64,000 nucleotides of DNA, taken from contig CBDCJZ010000003.1 of NCBI GenBank assembly GCA_965218075.1, positions 1,178,001 to 1,242,000 of the forward strand, in the 5' to 3' direction. Shown here piece by piece: positions 9,082-19,746 of this stretch. A program made the position numbers and the translations under genes. The notes under the pieces are model-generated. The model worked only from the letters and a program-made list of their open reading frames with translations, made no database searches and was not told the DNA's origin. The stretch is from JANQHO01 sp965218075 (GTDB lineage: Bacteria; Bacteroidota; Bacteroidia; Flavobacteriales; Schleiferiaceae). Position 1 is the first letter of the stretch; the number at the start of each line of letters is the position of its first letter.

Positions 9082-10986
9082 ATGAGCATCGGAAAGATCA
9101 ATGTAACAGCAGACAACATTTTTCCTATCATTAAAAAATTTTTGTACTCCGATCACGAAATATTCTTAAGAGAGTTGGTTTCTAATGCTGTAGATGCCAC
9201 TCAAAAGCTAAAAACCTTAGCTCGTTTTGGAGAAACCAAAAGCAAATTAGATGATCTCAAAATTGAGGTTAAAATTAATGAGAAAAATAAAATCATTACC
9301 GTAAGGGACAAGGGTATAGGCATGACTGCAGGAGAAGTGGAAAAATATATTAACCAAGTAGCTTTTTCTAGTGCCGAAGAGTTTTTGCAGAAATATAAAG
9401 ATAAGACAGATGGGTCCGTAATTATCGGTCATTTTGGTTTAGGATTCTACTCCTCCTTTATGGTAGCTGAAAAAGTAGAGATCATCTCCAGAAGCCATAA
9501 AGAAGATGCAAAATCCATTCATTGGGTGTGTGAAGGCAAGCCTGAATTTAAGCTGGAAGAAAGCCAAAAGAAAAGCCGAGGAACGGATATTATCCTTCAC
9601 ATTAATGAAGACTCGAAAGAATTTCTGGAAGAAAACAAAATCCGCGAACTGCTCAATAAATACTGTAAATTTTTACCCGTGCCTATTAAGCTTGGCACTA
9701 AAGAAATTACAATAAATGAACAAAAGACTGACGGAAAGGATAAAGACAAAAAAGAATCTCAAAAGAAAATAGTTGACAATATCATTAATAACCCTGAACC
9801 AGCCTGGACCAAAGCACCTAATGAACTAAAAGAAGAGGATTACAAAACATTTTACCTCGAGCTTTACCCCTATACTTTTGAGGAGCCTCTTTTCCATATT
9901 CATCTCAACGTAGATTATCCTTTCGACCTAACTGGCATATTATTTTTCCCACGCATCAAGCCGAATATGGATTTAAACCGCAATAAGATACAGCTCTATC
10001 AAAACCAAGTTTTTGTAACCGATAACTTAGAAGGTATTGTACCAGATTTTCTCACTCACTTACATGGAGTGATAGATAGCAAGGATATTCCTCTAAATGT
10101 ATCCCGGTCATATTTGCAAAATGATGGCAGCGTGAAAAAAATCAGCAGGCATGTTACTAAAAAAGTTGCTGATAAACTAGATGAATTGTTTAAAGCAGAT
10201 CGAGAAGACTTTCAGAAAAAATGGGAAGACATTAAAGTAATTATTGAATACGGAATGTTGAGCGATCAGAAGTTCTTTGAACGCTCTGGAAAATTTTCTC
10301 TTTATAAAAATATAAGGGACGAATATTTCACTTTTGAGGAATACAAGAAAAAGATAAAAGATTTACATGCAGACAAAGACGACAACCTCATAGTGTTATA
10401 TACGGCCAACAAGGAAAGTCAACATAGCTTTATCCAGCGGGCTCAAGCTAAAGGCTATGATGTTTTAGTAATGAATAGTCCTATTGCAAGTCATCTGATG
10501 CAAAAGTTGGAAACAGAAAATAAAAAATTACGTTTTTCCCGGGTAGATTCAGATTCTATCGATAAGCTAATTTGCAAGAAAGAAGAAATTCCTTCCAAGT
10601 TAAGTGGAAAACAAATCGAAAAGCTAAAATCTACCATTGAGAGAACGATAAATAAAAAAAAGAAGTTCAGCGTACAAATGGAAAGCCTAAATAGCGATGA
10701 AAATCCTTTTGTAATAATCCTTCCTGAATATATGCGCAGGATGCGTGAAATGAGTATGACAGGAGGTAGAGGCATGATAGGTATGGACAATATGCCTGAA
10801 ATGTACAATCTGGTGGTAAATACTAACAGTGAAACGGTGGGTCGCATTTTAGAGGAGAGTGATCAGAAAAAACAAAGGAAAATGATAGAACAAGGAACTA
10901 ACTTGGCCATGTTGGCGCAAAATCTGTTGAATGGAGAAGCCCTCACCCGCTATATTAATCAAGGTTTTGAAAAGCTAAAGAATTAA
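9082..10986 (+). CDS. htpG: molecular chaperone HtpG (Hsp90)
   Basis: A full-length 634-residue bacterial Hsp90, an ATP-driven cytoplasmic chaperone. The N-terminal GHKL ATPase shows ELVSNAVDA (residues 31-39), DKGIGM and GHFGLGFYS. The middle domain contains GILFFPRIKPNMDLNRNKIQ and the catalytic-loop region LNVSRSYLQND. A C-terminal dimerisation domain follows. ATG at 9082 is directly before MSIGKINVTADN, the expected start. The gene is intact and stands alone, with a gene-free leader that follows the dead IS copy. Confidence 0.97.
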   Translation: MSIGKINVTADNIFPIIKKFLYSDHEIFLRELVSNAVDATQKLKTLARFGETKSKLDDLKIEVKINEKNKIITVRDKGIGMTAGEVEKYINQVAFSSAEEFLQKYKDKTDGSVIIGHFGLGFYSSFMVAEKVEIISRSHKEDAKSIHWVCEGKPEFKLEESQKKSRGTDIILHINEDSKEFLEENKIRELLNKYCKFLPVPIKLGTKEITINEQKTDGKDKDKKESQKKIVDNIINNPEPAWTKAPNELKEEDYKTFYLELYPYTFEEPLFHIHLNVDYPFDLTGILFFPRIKPNMDLNRNKIQLYQNQVFVTDNLEGIVPDFLTHLHGVIDSKDIPLNVSRSYLQNDGSVKKISRHVTKKVADKLDELFKADREDFQKKWEDIKVIIEYGMLSDQKFFERSGKFSLYKNIRDEYFTFEEYKKKIKDLHADKDDNLIVLYTANKESQHSFIQRAQAKGYDVLVMNSPIASHLMQKLETENKKLRFSRVDSDSIDKLICKKEEIPSKLSGKQIEKLKSTIERTINKKKKFSVQMESLNSDENPFVIILPEYMRRMREMSMTGGRGMIGMDNMPEMYNLVVNTNSETVGRILEESDQKKQRKMIEQGTNLAMLAQNLLNGEALTRYINQGFEKLKN

Positions 10987-11078
10987 CCGATTAATGATTA
11001 AGCGAGACATAACTGTCTAGTTTTTATTTAATTCATGCAGCTTTAAATTCTTATGGCCCTAGACTAGCCAAATAATGC

Positions 11079-12812
11079 ATGAGCACAATCCAAATTATTT
11101 TAGAGAAAGCTAAAAGGTGGATAAAAGAACCTTATGACCTGCAAACCCGGCAGGAAGTTGAAAAACTAATAGAGCAGGGAAGTGAAGCCTTAACTGATGC
11201 TTTCTATAAAGATTTGCATTTTGGAACCGGGGGAATGAGAGCTATTATGGGAGTCGGAACTAATCGTGTTAATAAATACACTATAGGTATGGCTACCCAG
11301 GGTTTGGCCAATTACCTAAAGAGCCAGTTTCCCAATGAGAATTGCAAAGTGGCCATAGCCTATGATAGTCGTCATAACAGTAAAAACTTTGCTCGTCAGG
11401 CTGCTGAAATATTAGTTACCAACCAAATAAAAGTGTATCTCTTTGAAGATCTAAGGCCAACTCCCGAACTGTCTTTTGCCATTCGGCATTTGGATTGTCA
11501 TAGCGGAATAATGATTACTGCATCACATAACCCCCCTGAATACAACGGTTACAAAGTGTACTGGCGAGATGGGGGACAGCTAGTACCTCCCCACGATAAA
11601 GAAGTAGCTGCTGAAATGCACAGAGTAACTCTCGCAAAAGTAGAATTTGATAATAAAACACAACTGATCGAATTCATCGGTGAAGAAGTAGATAAAGCTT
11701 ACATAAAAGCACTGCAGGGCTTGAGTCTGAGTGATAAAGGGAAAGACGAGCTCAAAATTGTCTTTACGCCTATTCATGGATCCAGTATTACTATCATGCC
11801 AAATGCTTTCAAAGCCAATGGCTTTACAAATTTTTACATGGTGAATGAGCAATCTGTCCCAGACGGTAATTTTCCAACGGTAAAGTCACCTAATCCCGAA
11901 GAAGCAGAAGCTTTAAGTATATCCGTTAAAAAGGCTGAAGAACTTGACGCAGATTTAGTAATAGGCGCTGATCCAGATGCAGATCGGGTGGGTTTAGCTG
12001 TAAGAGATGACCAAGGAAAAATGATCTTTTTAAATGGCAATCAGATTGCAGTTGTTTTAATTTATTATCTGTTGGAACAATGGCAGGAAGCCGGTAAGCT
12101 TTCTGGAAATGAATTTATCGCCCGAACCATTGTTACCACTGGTTTGATTGACGAAATAGCCCGGTATTATCATGTGGATTGTATGAAATGCCTGACCGGT
12201 TTTAAATGGATAGCCGAGCTTATTCACGATAACGAAGGCAAAAAGAAGTTCATCGCGGGAGGGGAAGAAAGCTGTGGTTACCTCATAGGAGATTTTGTAC
12301 GCGATAAAGATGCTATTTCTTCTGCATTAATACTAGCAGAGGCAGCAGCCTGGAACAAATCCAAAGGTTCTTCTTTATATGGCTTGCTTCTGGAAATCTA
12401 CCAAAAGTTCGGCTATTATCAGGAAAACCTGTTCTCAATTACCAAAAAAGGAAGAATCGGAGCCGAAGAAATAACCACCATGATAAAGAATTTTAGGGCA
12501 ACCCCACCGGAATATATCGGTAATGAAAGGGTAGTAGAAATTAGGGACTATCAATCATCTATTTCTAAAAATTTATCCATAGCCATGGAATCATTTATAG
12601 ACTTGCCCAAAAGTAATGTTGTACAATTTATTACTGACAAAGGTAGTATCATCACCATCCGTCCATCTGAAACAGAGTCTAAGATCAAATTTTATTTTAG
12701 TCTCAACACCAAGCTCACTGATATCCGTGAGTTTAATAATAAGCAAGAACAATTGCAGAACAGGGTAGAAGGGTTTAAAAAATCGTTGGGATTAATAAGT
12801 TTATCTCGTTAA
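11079..12812 (+). CDS. phosphoglucomutase/phosphomannomutase (PGM2-like)
   Basis: A 577-residue alpha-D-phosphohexomutase that interconverts hexose 1- and 6-phosphates, feeding glycogen and surface polysaccharide synthesis. Motifs: substrate loop FGTGGMRAIMG near residue 48, catalytic phosphoserine loop TASHNPP at 147-153 (Ser149), metal-binding GADPDADR near 297-304, sugar loop GGEESCGY and a C-terminal phosphate loop RPSETE. Length fits the PGM2/phosphopentomutase-like branch. It is followed 14 bases later by a glycosyltransferase gene, probably co-transcribed. Substrate preference (glucose, mannose or ribose phosphate) is not decidable here. Confidence 0.9.
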   Translation: MSTIQIILEKAKRWIKEPYDLQTRQEVEKLIEQGSEALTDAFYKDLHFGTGGMRAIMGVGTNRVNKYTIGMATQGLANYLKSQFPNENCKVAIAYDSRHNSKNFARQAAEILVTNQIKVYLFEDLRPTPELSFAIRHLDCHSGIMITASHNPPEYNGYKVYWRDGGQLVPPHDKEVAAEMHRVTLAKVEFDNKTQLIEFIGEEVDKAYIKALQGLSLSDKGKDELKIVFTPIHGSSITIMPNAFKANGFTNFYMVNEQSVPDGNFPTVKSPNPEEAEALSISVKKAEELDADLVIGADPDADRVGLAVRDDQGKMIFLNGNQIAVVLIYYLLEQWQEAGKLSGNEFIARTIVTTGLIDEIARYYHVDCMKCLTGFKWIAELIHDNEGKKKFIAGGEESCGYLIGDFVRDKDAISSALILAEAAAWNKSKGSSLYGLLLEIYQKFGYYQENLFSITKKGRIGAEEITTMIKNFRATPPEYIGNERVVEIRDYQSSISKNLSIAMESFIDLPKSNVVQFITDKGSIITIRPSETESKIKFYFSLNTKLTDIREFNNKQEQLQNRVEGFKKSLGLISLSR

Positions 12813-12826
12813 TTGCGATCATCAAT

Positions 12827-14533
12827 TTGAAGACTTTTCTTCTACTTAGATTTTTTGTATTGGCTTGCATTATTTACGGACTCGGTTTTTCCGTGGATAT
12901 GATGGATGTAGATTCGGCTCAGTATGCCAGTATTAGTCGTGAAATGACAGAAACCGGAAATTACTTGCAAGTGATGCATAGAGGGCAGGATTATCTCGAT
13001 AAGCCACCGCTCTTATTTTGGATGAGTTCTTTCTTTTTTAAGCTTTTCAGTTTTCAAAATTGGTCTTTCAAAATTGGAGCCTTTCTCTTTACGCTTTTAG
13101 GAGTATATAGTACTTTCCGTTTAGGAAAATTGCTTTACAATGTACAGGTAGGAAGATTAGCGGCAATAATGCTATTTACCTGCCAAGCCTTTTTCCTCTT
13201 TAATAATGATTTGCGTACGGATACCATTCTCACCGGAGCAGTGATTTTTGCGATATGGCAATTGACAGAATGGTTTAGAGAAAATAAATGGAGGTGGTTG
13301 ATAGGTGGAGCTGTGGGAGTGGCCCTGGCTATGTTAGCTAAAGGCCCTATCGGATTAATGATACCAATTTTAGCTTTAGGTAGCTACTTGATAGGCATCG
13401 GGCAATGGAGGGACCTTTTCCGCTGGGAATACTTCGTAGGTCTTGCTATAGTAGCAGTAATGTTGACTCCAATGCTCTATGGCCTTCATCGTCAGTTTGA
13501 TATGCAACCAGAAAAAATTGTTCGTCTTGTGAGTAGTAATGGTACTGATTTTCAGACAGGAGTATCTGGAATAAAGTTCTTTCTTTGGACCCAGAGTTTT
13601 GGCAGAATTACCGGAGAAAATATTTGGAAAGACGATTCAGGCCCTTTCTTTTTTGTACATAATTTTATCTGGTCGTTCCTGCCGTGGGCCCTACTTTTCA
13701 TATTTGCTTTTTTTGACAGAGTGACAGACGTTACTAGGGCTTTTCTTAAAGGTGGAAAATTGCCCGAACTGCTTACTCTTCTTGGATTTTTATTGCCTTT
13801 TGTTGCCCTTTCAATGTCTAACTACAAACTACCTCATTACATATTTGTACTTTATCCATTAGCTTCTGTTTTGTTAGCAGGCTGGTGGTACGAAAAGGTG
13901 ATCTCCTTGAAAAGAATCAATAACTATCGCTATAACCTCAGCCTTTTTCTCCAATTACTGGTAGTTATAGCAGGTTCTATGGTTATCTACTTGATTTACT
14001 TTCATTTCTTTCTCGGAGCCACGGCACTGGAAATTGCAATTCCCTTTGGTGGGATAGTGGTAGCTGTATACCTTATATTTAAACCGGTAAGTAAAGCCGT
14101 AAATCTAATGCTGGCATCAGCTATTGTTTCCATATCTGTTAACTACACTATGAATGGTTGGTTTTATCCGGAACTGATGAAATATCAGGCAGGTTCTAAT
14201 TTAGGATACGTTATCAACAAAAAGGGTGTCGATCCGAAAAACGTGTTTTTTTACCACTATTCTTCTTTCAGTTACGGCTATTATGTTCAGTCCTCCGTAA
14301 AAACCATAAGTGATAATGTAATAAAGGATAGATTAAAGAAAGATAAGCAGACATACGTTGTGACTGATCAAAAAGGGTTTAGAAATTTACAAAGAAATTT
14401 TGACCTCACCATTGAGAAAAAAATAAACTCTTACATGATTACTAATCTGAGTATGGATTTCCTCCTGGCGGAAACAAGGCAGGGAGTATTGAAACCCCAC
14501 TATCTATTAAAAATAAACAGGGAAAACAAATGA
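12827..14533 (+). CDS. ArnT/PMT-family membrane glycosyltransferase
   Basis: A 568-residue polytopic membrane protein with the features of the ArnT/PMT (GT83/GT39-like) family, which move a sugar from a polyprenyl-phosphate donor onto an acceptor at the outer face of the inner membrane. The N-terminus has VDMMDVDSAQYASISREM with the catalytic acidic residues, then YLDKPPLLFWMSS, both hallmarks of the family. About a dozen hydrophobic segments follow, with NYKLPHYIFVLYP in the middle. It starts with TTG at 12827, 14 bases after the phosphomutase stop. It is the intact counterpart of the broken ArnT-like piece at 3908. The acceptor is unknown (lipid A, protein or glycan). Confidence 0.82.
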   Translation: MKTFLLLRFFVLACIIYGLGFSVDMMDVDSAQYASISREMTETGNYLQVMHRGQDYLDKPPLLFWMSSFFFKLFSFQNWSFKIGAFLFTLLGVYSTFRLGKLLYNVQVGRLAAIMLFTCQAFFLFNNDLRTDTILTGAVIFAIWQLTEWFRENKWRWLIGGAVGVALAMLAKGPIGLMIPILALGSYLIGIGQWRDLFRWEYFVGLAIVAVMLTPMLYGLHRQFDMQPEKIVRLVSSNGTDFQTGVSGIKFFLWTQSFGRITGENIWKDDSGPFFFVHNFIWSFLPWALLFIFAFFDRVTDVTRAFLKGGKLPELLTLLGFLLPFVALSMSNYKLPHYIFVLYPLASVLLAGWWYEKVISLKRINNYRYNLSLFLQLLVVIAGSMVIYLIYFHFFLGATALEIAIPFGGIVVAVYLIFKPVSKAVNLMLASAIVSISVNYTMNGWFYPELMKYQAGSNLGYVINKKGVDPKNVFFYHYSSFSYGYYVQSSVKTISDNVIKDRLKKDKQTYVVTDQKGFRNLQRNFDLTIEKKINSYMITNLSMDFLLAETRQGVLKPHYLLKINRENK

Positions 14534-14831
14534 AAATGAATATAACATAATTGATGATCTTTATTTCCGTGAAGTTTTATTTCTCGTGACAGTTCAGTTG
14601 ATGAAACAGAGCTTAAAACAGATTTTGGCACGCTACCATTCCTATGAATGACTTTGTAAAACTCTCTTTCAACTTTCAGATTAGAAGAAAGTAACGGTAG
14701 AGATTACTGAATATTTTTTTTATAATGCTGGTGAACCGATTAATGTAGAAGACATTACTTTAATCGGTAATGATACTTTAAAATTCAAATGCCCAGTATT
14801 TGCTAAGGTCTAGACCAGAAGGTTTGATTTT

Positions 14832-15005
14832 CTACCAAATAGAACCATAATCATCAAAAGTGTTACAAAGTTTTTTCTCCATCTCCTCTTGATTCTTCTT
14901 CCATATCCACTCACATTCCTTCAAACGCATCTCAAACTACTTTTTAACACTGTTAAACTTAGCTAATTGCCTCCTAGCATAACTCCAGAACTCTCCATTT
15001 CATGG
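14832..15005 (-). mobile_element. transposase 3'-end remnant (IS1595-like)
   Basis: The minus strand encodes GEFWSYARRQLAKFNSVKK, a TAG stop, then FEMRLKECEWIWKKNQEE and a terminal FDDYGSIW-stop. FWSYARRQLAKFN plus LKECEWxW is the characteristic C-terminus of IS1595-type transposases. Only the 3' end remains. The last 35 bases and the flank just beyond the stop recur near 45998-46033. The adjoining gene-free bases 14534-14831 show nothing recognisable. Confidence 0.55.
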
Positions 15006-15062
15006 ATAAAAATTCGTGTTCAAAGGTAAGGGATTACAGCTTTTCGTTTTCTTTGTTCAGCT

Positions 15063-16876
15063 ATGACAAATCTTGCTGCCTCAGATTGGACTGTACTTAT
15101 CTTTTTTGTCGGTCTTTGTATTTTTATCGGTATTCGCTTTCGCTCTAAAAGTGCTTATGGACTAACTAATTTCTTTCTCGGTAGACGCAAGCTTCCTTGG
15201 TATATTGCCGGAGTAAGTATGGCAGCTACCACTTTTGCCGCTGATACTCCACTTTGGGTCACAGAAAAGATTGCCCAGCATGGCATTTCAGGTAATTGGC
15301 TGTGGTGGAATATGTTGATTGGCGGTATGTTTACCACTTTCTTTTTTGCTCGCCTATGGCGAAGGGCAGAGATCGTAACAGAACTGGAATTGCTGGAAAT
15401 ACGCTACAGTGGAGCAGTAGCCCGTTGGCTGCGAGGGGCAAAGGGAGTGTATTTAGGTTTATTCCTCAATGTAATTATCATTGGTTGGGTGAATACTGCT
15501 TTGATCTCCATCATTGAAGTATTCTTTGAAGTACCTTATGGAACGGCTTTCTGGATAGCTGTTGGAGCCATGATATTAGTAGCTGTGTATAGCTTAATGG
15601 CAGGTCTTTTGGGAATAGTCATTACTGATTTTGTACAATTTATCATAGCCATGACAGCTTGCATCATTCTGGCAGTGTTGGTATTAAACGTGCCTGAGAT
15701 AGGTGGAGTAGATGGGCTAAAGGCTAAGCTTCCAGCCTGGCAATTGTCTTTTTCCCCCGAGCTAAACTCGGGTTTGAATCCTGCTACTGGCTTATTTTCG
15801 TTTTCAGCTGGAGCTTTTTTCTCTTGCCTTTTTTACAATGGTGGGCCAGCTGGTATCCCGAGGCAGAACCGGGTGGAGGAGGTTATATTTCTCAGCGGAT
15901 AATGAGCACTAAAAATGAAAAGCACGCAGTATATTCGAGCTTGGTTTTTCAAATTGCGCATTATTGCTTACGTCCCTGGCCATGGATTATAATAGGACTT
16001 TGTGTCCTGGTCTTATATCCAAATCTGCCAGTTGAGGAATCCCGTAAAGGTTTTATTATGATAATGCGTGATTTTTTACCGGTAGGACTGAAAGGTCTAT
16101 TACTGGCAGGTTTTCTATCAGCTTACATGAGCACCGTTTCTACTCAACTCAATTGGGGATCTAGTTATCTTACTAATGATCTGTATAAAAGATTTATACG
16201 ACGGAAAGAAAGTTTTGAAACGGCTGAAGCAGCCAATAAAAACTACGTGGCGGCCGGTCGCATCATCACTATTTTGATCACACTAGTAAGCCTTTTGGGT
16301 ACTACCCAAATTACTATGATTGATAGCGCAGCTCAGTTCTTAATAGCTAGCGGGGCAGGGTTGGGCATGGTATTGATATTGCGCTGGTATTGGTGGCGCA
16401 TTAATGCATGGAGTGAGCTAAGCGCTACCGTGGCCCCCATACTAGGATTAGTCATTGCTAATTATATGTTGCCCCGGTTCTTACCCAATAGCTTTTTTAT
16501 CCATCATGGAGGATTTGTCTTTACAGTAGTTTTTACTACTATAGTTTGGTTAATAGTAACGTTTGTAAGTCCTCCTACAGATAAAATGGTGCTCAAAAAC
16601 TTTTATGAAAGGGTTAAACCTGGTGGCTGGTGGAAGCCTTTTCAAAAAGCAGGAAAGAAATCAAAGGATATTTCTTATTTATTTATCAGTTGGATTTTTG
16701 CAGTAGTAATGGTATATGCCGTTTTGTTTTTTACAGGTTATTTGATTCTTAAAGAATGGAATTTATTTTTCATTTGGTTAGGTATGTTTATCCTTAGTTT
16801 TGGGTTATTGTGCTGGGGAATGCGTATGGCATTTTTACTAAAGTTAGCGCCAGATTTTGATTCCCTAAAATCTTAA
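15063..16876 (+). pseudogene. sodium/solute symporter (SSS family), frameshifted
   Basis: Two overlapping ORFs (15063-15902 and 15824-16876) together give one SSS-family transporter of about 600 residues, a multi-TM cation-coupled importer of sugars, amino acids or similar solutes. The first ORF has NFFLGRRKLPWYIAGVSMAA and TDFVQFIIAM. In the overlap the true frame continues as FLQWWASWYPEAEPGGGGYI, a motif of the family branch with WYPGxEPGGGGY. The switch lies near 15815-15826 beside a run of six T. A single indel separates it from an intact gene, so a sequencing error cannot be excluded. It is followed four bases later by the broken TSUP gene. Confidence 0.75.
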
Positions 16877-16879
16877 AGG

Positions 16880-17451
16880 ATGGCAACGCAAGAGTATTTT
16901 CCTTTATTTGGCGGAGGGTTTCCTGCCGGAGTTATCAATGCTTTGGCAGGTAATGGCCTTGCTATCACGCTTACCTTATTAATCTTTATAGGGCTTCCAG
17001 CTAATGCTGCCAATGCTACTAATCAAATTTGGAATATTGGTACAATCCATAACTGCTGTGGTAAGTTTAAACCGTACTTTACGTATCTAAATGCCACTTA
17101 AGGATAGTACCTGGTTTTTTATTTCGGCTGTTTTGGGTTCATCTATATGGAGATTTATCGGCCATAGATATTGATATTCAGTTGTTGCGTTATGTTATAA
17201 TAGGCAAAATAATGTTCTTTTTGCTATATACTTTGATCAGCAACCCTCAAAAATGGACAAAACTAACTGATGTTAGCATTTCTCAAAAAACAGTATTGAG
17301 TTGGGGATTGATTTTTCTACCAGGGATCTACAGCGGTTTTATTCAAATCGGTATGGGTACTATGTTACTGATAACCTTAGTATTAACTGCCAATCACAGA
17401 CTTAGAGATGCCAATATTACCAAGCTGATACTTATATTCGCTGGTTATTGA
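16880..17451 (+). pseudogene. TSUP/TauE-SafE family exporter pseudogene
   Basis: The first piece (16880-17101) reads FGGGFPAGVINALAGNGLAITLTLLIF, the start of a TSUP (sulfite/organosulfur exporter TauE/SafE-like) membrane protein. A later piece (17182-17451) has FLPGIYSGFIQIGMGTMLLITLV, the second half-repeat of the same family. The stretch between is out of frame and shortened, and the C-terminus is missing. It was probably co-transcribed with the upstream symporter, which is also broken. Confidence 0.65.
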
Positions 17452-17531
17452 TGGTGATTCTCACTGTTTCCTCCATAACTCCCTCATGAATATTTCAGTT
17501 TATTCTCAGATTTTTTGAACCTAGTTATGAT

Positions 17532-18269
17532 ATGAAAGCTAAAAAGGATTGGTTTGAATCCTGGTTTAACACATCTTACTATCACATTCTCTATCAACAT
17601 AGGGATTATATGGAGGCTTGTCATTTTATACGAAATCTGATAGACAAGATCAAGCCATTAAAAGAATCGGAAATCCTTGACCTGGCTTGTGGTAGGGGAA
17701 GACATGCTGTTTATTTAAACAAACTAGGGTATCGAGTGACAGGTTTAGATCTGTCAGAAGAAAATATAGCTTTTTCCCGACAATTTGAAAACGATCGGCT
17801 AAAATTCGAATCAAGAGATATGAGGGAAACCTATGGGAATGACCGCTTTGATTATATTTTTAATCTGTTTACCAGCTTTGGATATTTTGAAAATTGGGAA
17901 GATAATCTATTGGCTTGTCGAATGATTCAAAAGGCACTGAAGCCAAATGGTCTATTAGTGATGGATTTCATGAACACAAACAAGGTATGCTTGAGTTTGG
18001 TGGAAGAGGAAACTCATCTTGTCAATCATATCGAATTTAAGATTGAACGTTTTATAAGAGATGAAAAGGTGATCAAAAAGATAAGTTTTGAGGATAGAGG
18101 CGAGCTTTACCAGTTTGAAGAAAGGGTACAACTTTTGGATTTAGACGACTTTCAAAGATTGTTCTTTGCGACAAACTTGCAAATACAGCATACTTTTGGG
18201 GATTTTGAATTGGGCGAGTTTCATGATAGTAGTTCGGAAAGATTAATATTATTTGTAGGTCCAAAGTGA
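17532..18269 (+). CDS. class I SAM-dependent methyltransferase
   Basis: A 245-residue cytoplasmic methyltransferase of unknown substrate. The SAM-binding motif I is ILDLACGRGRHAVYL (from residue 48), followed by VTGLDLSEENI (motif II acidic residue), SRDMRE and FDYIFNLFTSFGYFE, the layout of the UbiE-like/Methyltransf_25 group. The start overlaps nothing. The stop overlaps the ATG of the downstream ZIP transporter (ATGA, four bases), indicating translational coupling. Nothing in the neighbourhood reveals the substrate. Confidence 0.85.
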   Translation: MKAKKDWFESWFNTSYYHILYQHRDYMEACHFIRNLIDKIKPLKESEILDLACGRGRHAVYLNKLGYRVTGLDLSEENIAFSRQFENDRLKFESRDMRETYGNDRFDYIFNLFTSFGYFENWEDNLLACRMIQKALKPNGLLVMDFMNTNKVCLSLVEEETHLVNHIEFKIERFIRDEKVIKKISFEDRGELYQFEERVQLLDLDDFQRLFFATNLQIQHTFGDFELGEFHDSSSERLILFVGPK

Positions 18270-18970
18270 ATGTTTATCTGCTACTTTTTGCATCTGTTTT
18301 AGCAGGTGGGTTGATTGGCCGCCTGTTACATTCCTATAGAATCTTATCAGTTAAGATATTATTGACATTCAGCGGAGGTTATCTTTTAAGCATAACTGTG
18401 TTTCATCTTTTGCCGATGACTTATGAAGCTCATAATCAACATTTTGGATTGTGGATTATGATAGGTTTTTCCATTCAGTTACTTTTAGAGTTTATGAGTA
18501 AGGGAATGGAGCACGGCCATGCGCATACCGAGCTTTTGAGAAATAAAATTCTACCCTTTACTCTTTTGATGGGGCTATTTATTCATGCCCTTTTGGAGAG
18601 TCTACCAATTGATTTTCATCCTGATAAACCCAGCCGAAACGCTTTTTTGTTGGCTATTGTAATTCATAAATTTCCGGTTAGTATTATTCTATACGCTACG
18701 TTATCTGAGCTAACTTCCAATAAATGGATAATAGTGGGATGGATGGCTCTTTTTTCCCTCGTTGCTCCCTTGGGAGCCTGGTTAGGGAAGACATTACCTT
18801 TCCTTAAAGATCATCACGGAGAGTTAAACGCTCTTGTGCTAGGGATATTTTTGCATATTTCTACCACTATATTGTCTGAATCCGATCAAAGCCATCGTTT
18901 TAATTTTATGAAATTTACCATCGTACTTATTGCTTGTGTTATTGCTTGGCTCAGTGTTGCGCATTATTAA
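18266..18970 (+). CDS. ZIP family metal transporter
   Basis: A 234-residue membrane protein of the ZIP family, which brings zinc or other divalent metals into the cytoplasm. It has about seven hydrophobic segments, a histidine-rich cytoplasmic loop (HGHAHTE) and the metal-site helices LLMGLFIHALLESLP and IVIHKFPVSIILY, where the usual HN/HK-P pattern is seen. Length is short but normal for bacterial ZIP proteins. It overlaps the methyltransferase stop by four bases. Confidence 0.82.
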   Translation: MNVYLLLFASVLAGGLIGRLLHSYRILSVKILLTFSGGYLLSITVFHLLPMTYEAHNQHFGLWIMIGFSIQLLLEFMSKGMEHGHAHTELLRNKILPFTLLMGLFIHALLESLPIDFHPDKPSRNAFLLAIVIHKFPVSIILYATLSELTSNKWIIVGWMALFSLVAPLGAWLGKTLPFLKDHHGELNALVLGIFLHISTTILSESDQSHRFNFMKFTIVLIACVIAWLSVAHY

Positions 18971-19038
18971 TTGAGCAAGTTTAATAAATTCGTAAAAAGA
19001 AATAATCTTTAGTTAAGCTAAGCGCATGAGTCTTTAAG

Positions 19039-19046
19039 TATATTTG
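19039..19046 (+). promoter_or_regulatory. putative -7 element of the peroxiredoxin gene
   Basis: TATATTTG matches the Bacteroidota -7 consensus TAnnTTTG exactly, about 70 bases before the peroxiredoxin ATG. The -33 box is weak. Supported by motif and position only. Confidence 0.4.
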
Positions 19047-19113
19047 CATCGGTTATTAAAAAATAGTTTAGAATAGCTAAGTGTAATATTGTTTAACAAA
19101 AAAATTAGCAAAA

Positions 19114-19746
19114 ATGGGAGTATTAGTAGGTAAAAAGGCGCCTCAGTTCAAAGCTACTGCTGTGATTAATGGCAAGCAAATCGTAGAGGATTTTTCGCTA
19201 GATCAATACAAAGGCAATAAATATGTGATTGTATTCTTCTATCCTAAGGACTTTACTTTTGTATGTCCTACTGAACTTCACGCTTTCCAGCAAAAGAGAG
19301 AAGAGTTTGCCAAGTTCGATGTTGAATTAGTGGCTGTATCTACCGATACGGAACAGTCCCATTGGGGATGGTTACAATTGAGTAAAGATCGGGGAGGTAT
19401 TCAAGGAATCACTTACCCAGTAGTAGCAGACACCAATAAAACAATAGCTGCCAATTACGACGTTTTAGCTGGAAGCTATCACTATGATGAAGAGGATCAG
19501 TTGAATGCTGAAGGAGAATTGGTAGCTTATCGTGGCCTTTTCTTAATTGACAAAGAAGGTGTGGTTCGTCATCAAGTAGTGAATGATATGCCATTAGGCC
19601 GCAATGTTGATGAGGCTCTTAGAATGGTAAAAGCTTTACAATTCTTCGAAGAAAAGGGAGAAGTTTGCCCCGCCAACTGGGATGAGGGTAAAAGTGGAAT
19701 GCAGGCTACTCATGATGGTGTTGCCGCTTATTTAAGTGTCAACTGA
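19114..19746 (+). CDS. 2-Cys peroxiredoxin (AhpC/Prx1 type)
   Basis: A 210-residue thiol peroxidase that reduces hydrogen peroxide and organic peroxides in the cytoplasm. The peroxidatic cysteine is Cys51 in DFTFVCPTEL, and the resolving cysteine is near residue 185 in GEVCPANW. It carries the typical 2-Cys features including the C-terminal extension. The gene is intact and monocistronic, with a good Bacteroidota -7 element upstream. Fur-family regulation is plausible, but no operator was identified. Confidence 0.93.
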   Translation: MGVLVGKKAPQFKATAVINGKQIVEDFSLDQYKGNKYVIVFFYPKDFTFVCPTELHAFQQKREEFAKFDVELVAVSTDTEQSHWGWLQLSKDRGGIQGITYPVVADTNKTIAANYDVLAGSYHYDEEDQLNAEGELVAYRGLFLIDKEGVVRHQVVNDMPLGRNVDEALRMVKALQFFEEKGEVCPANWDEGKSGMQATHDGVAAYLSVN

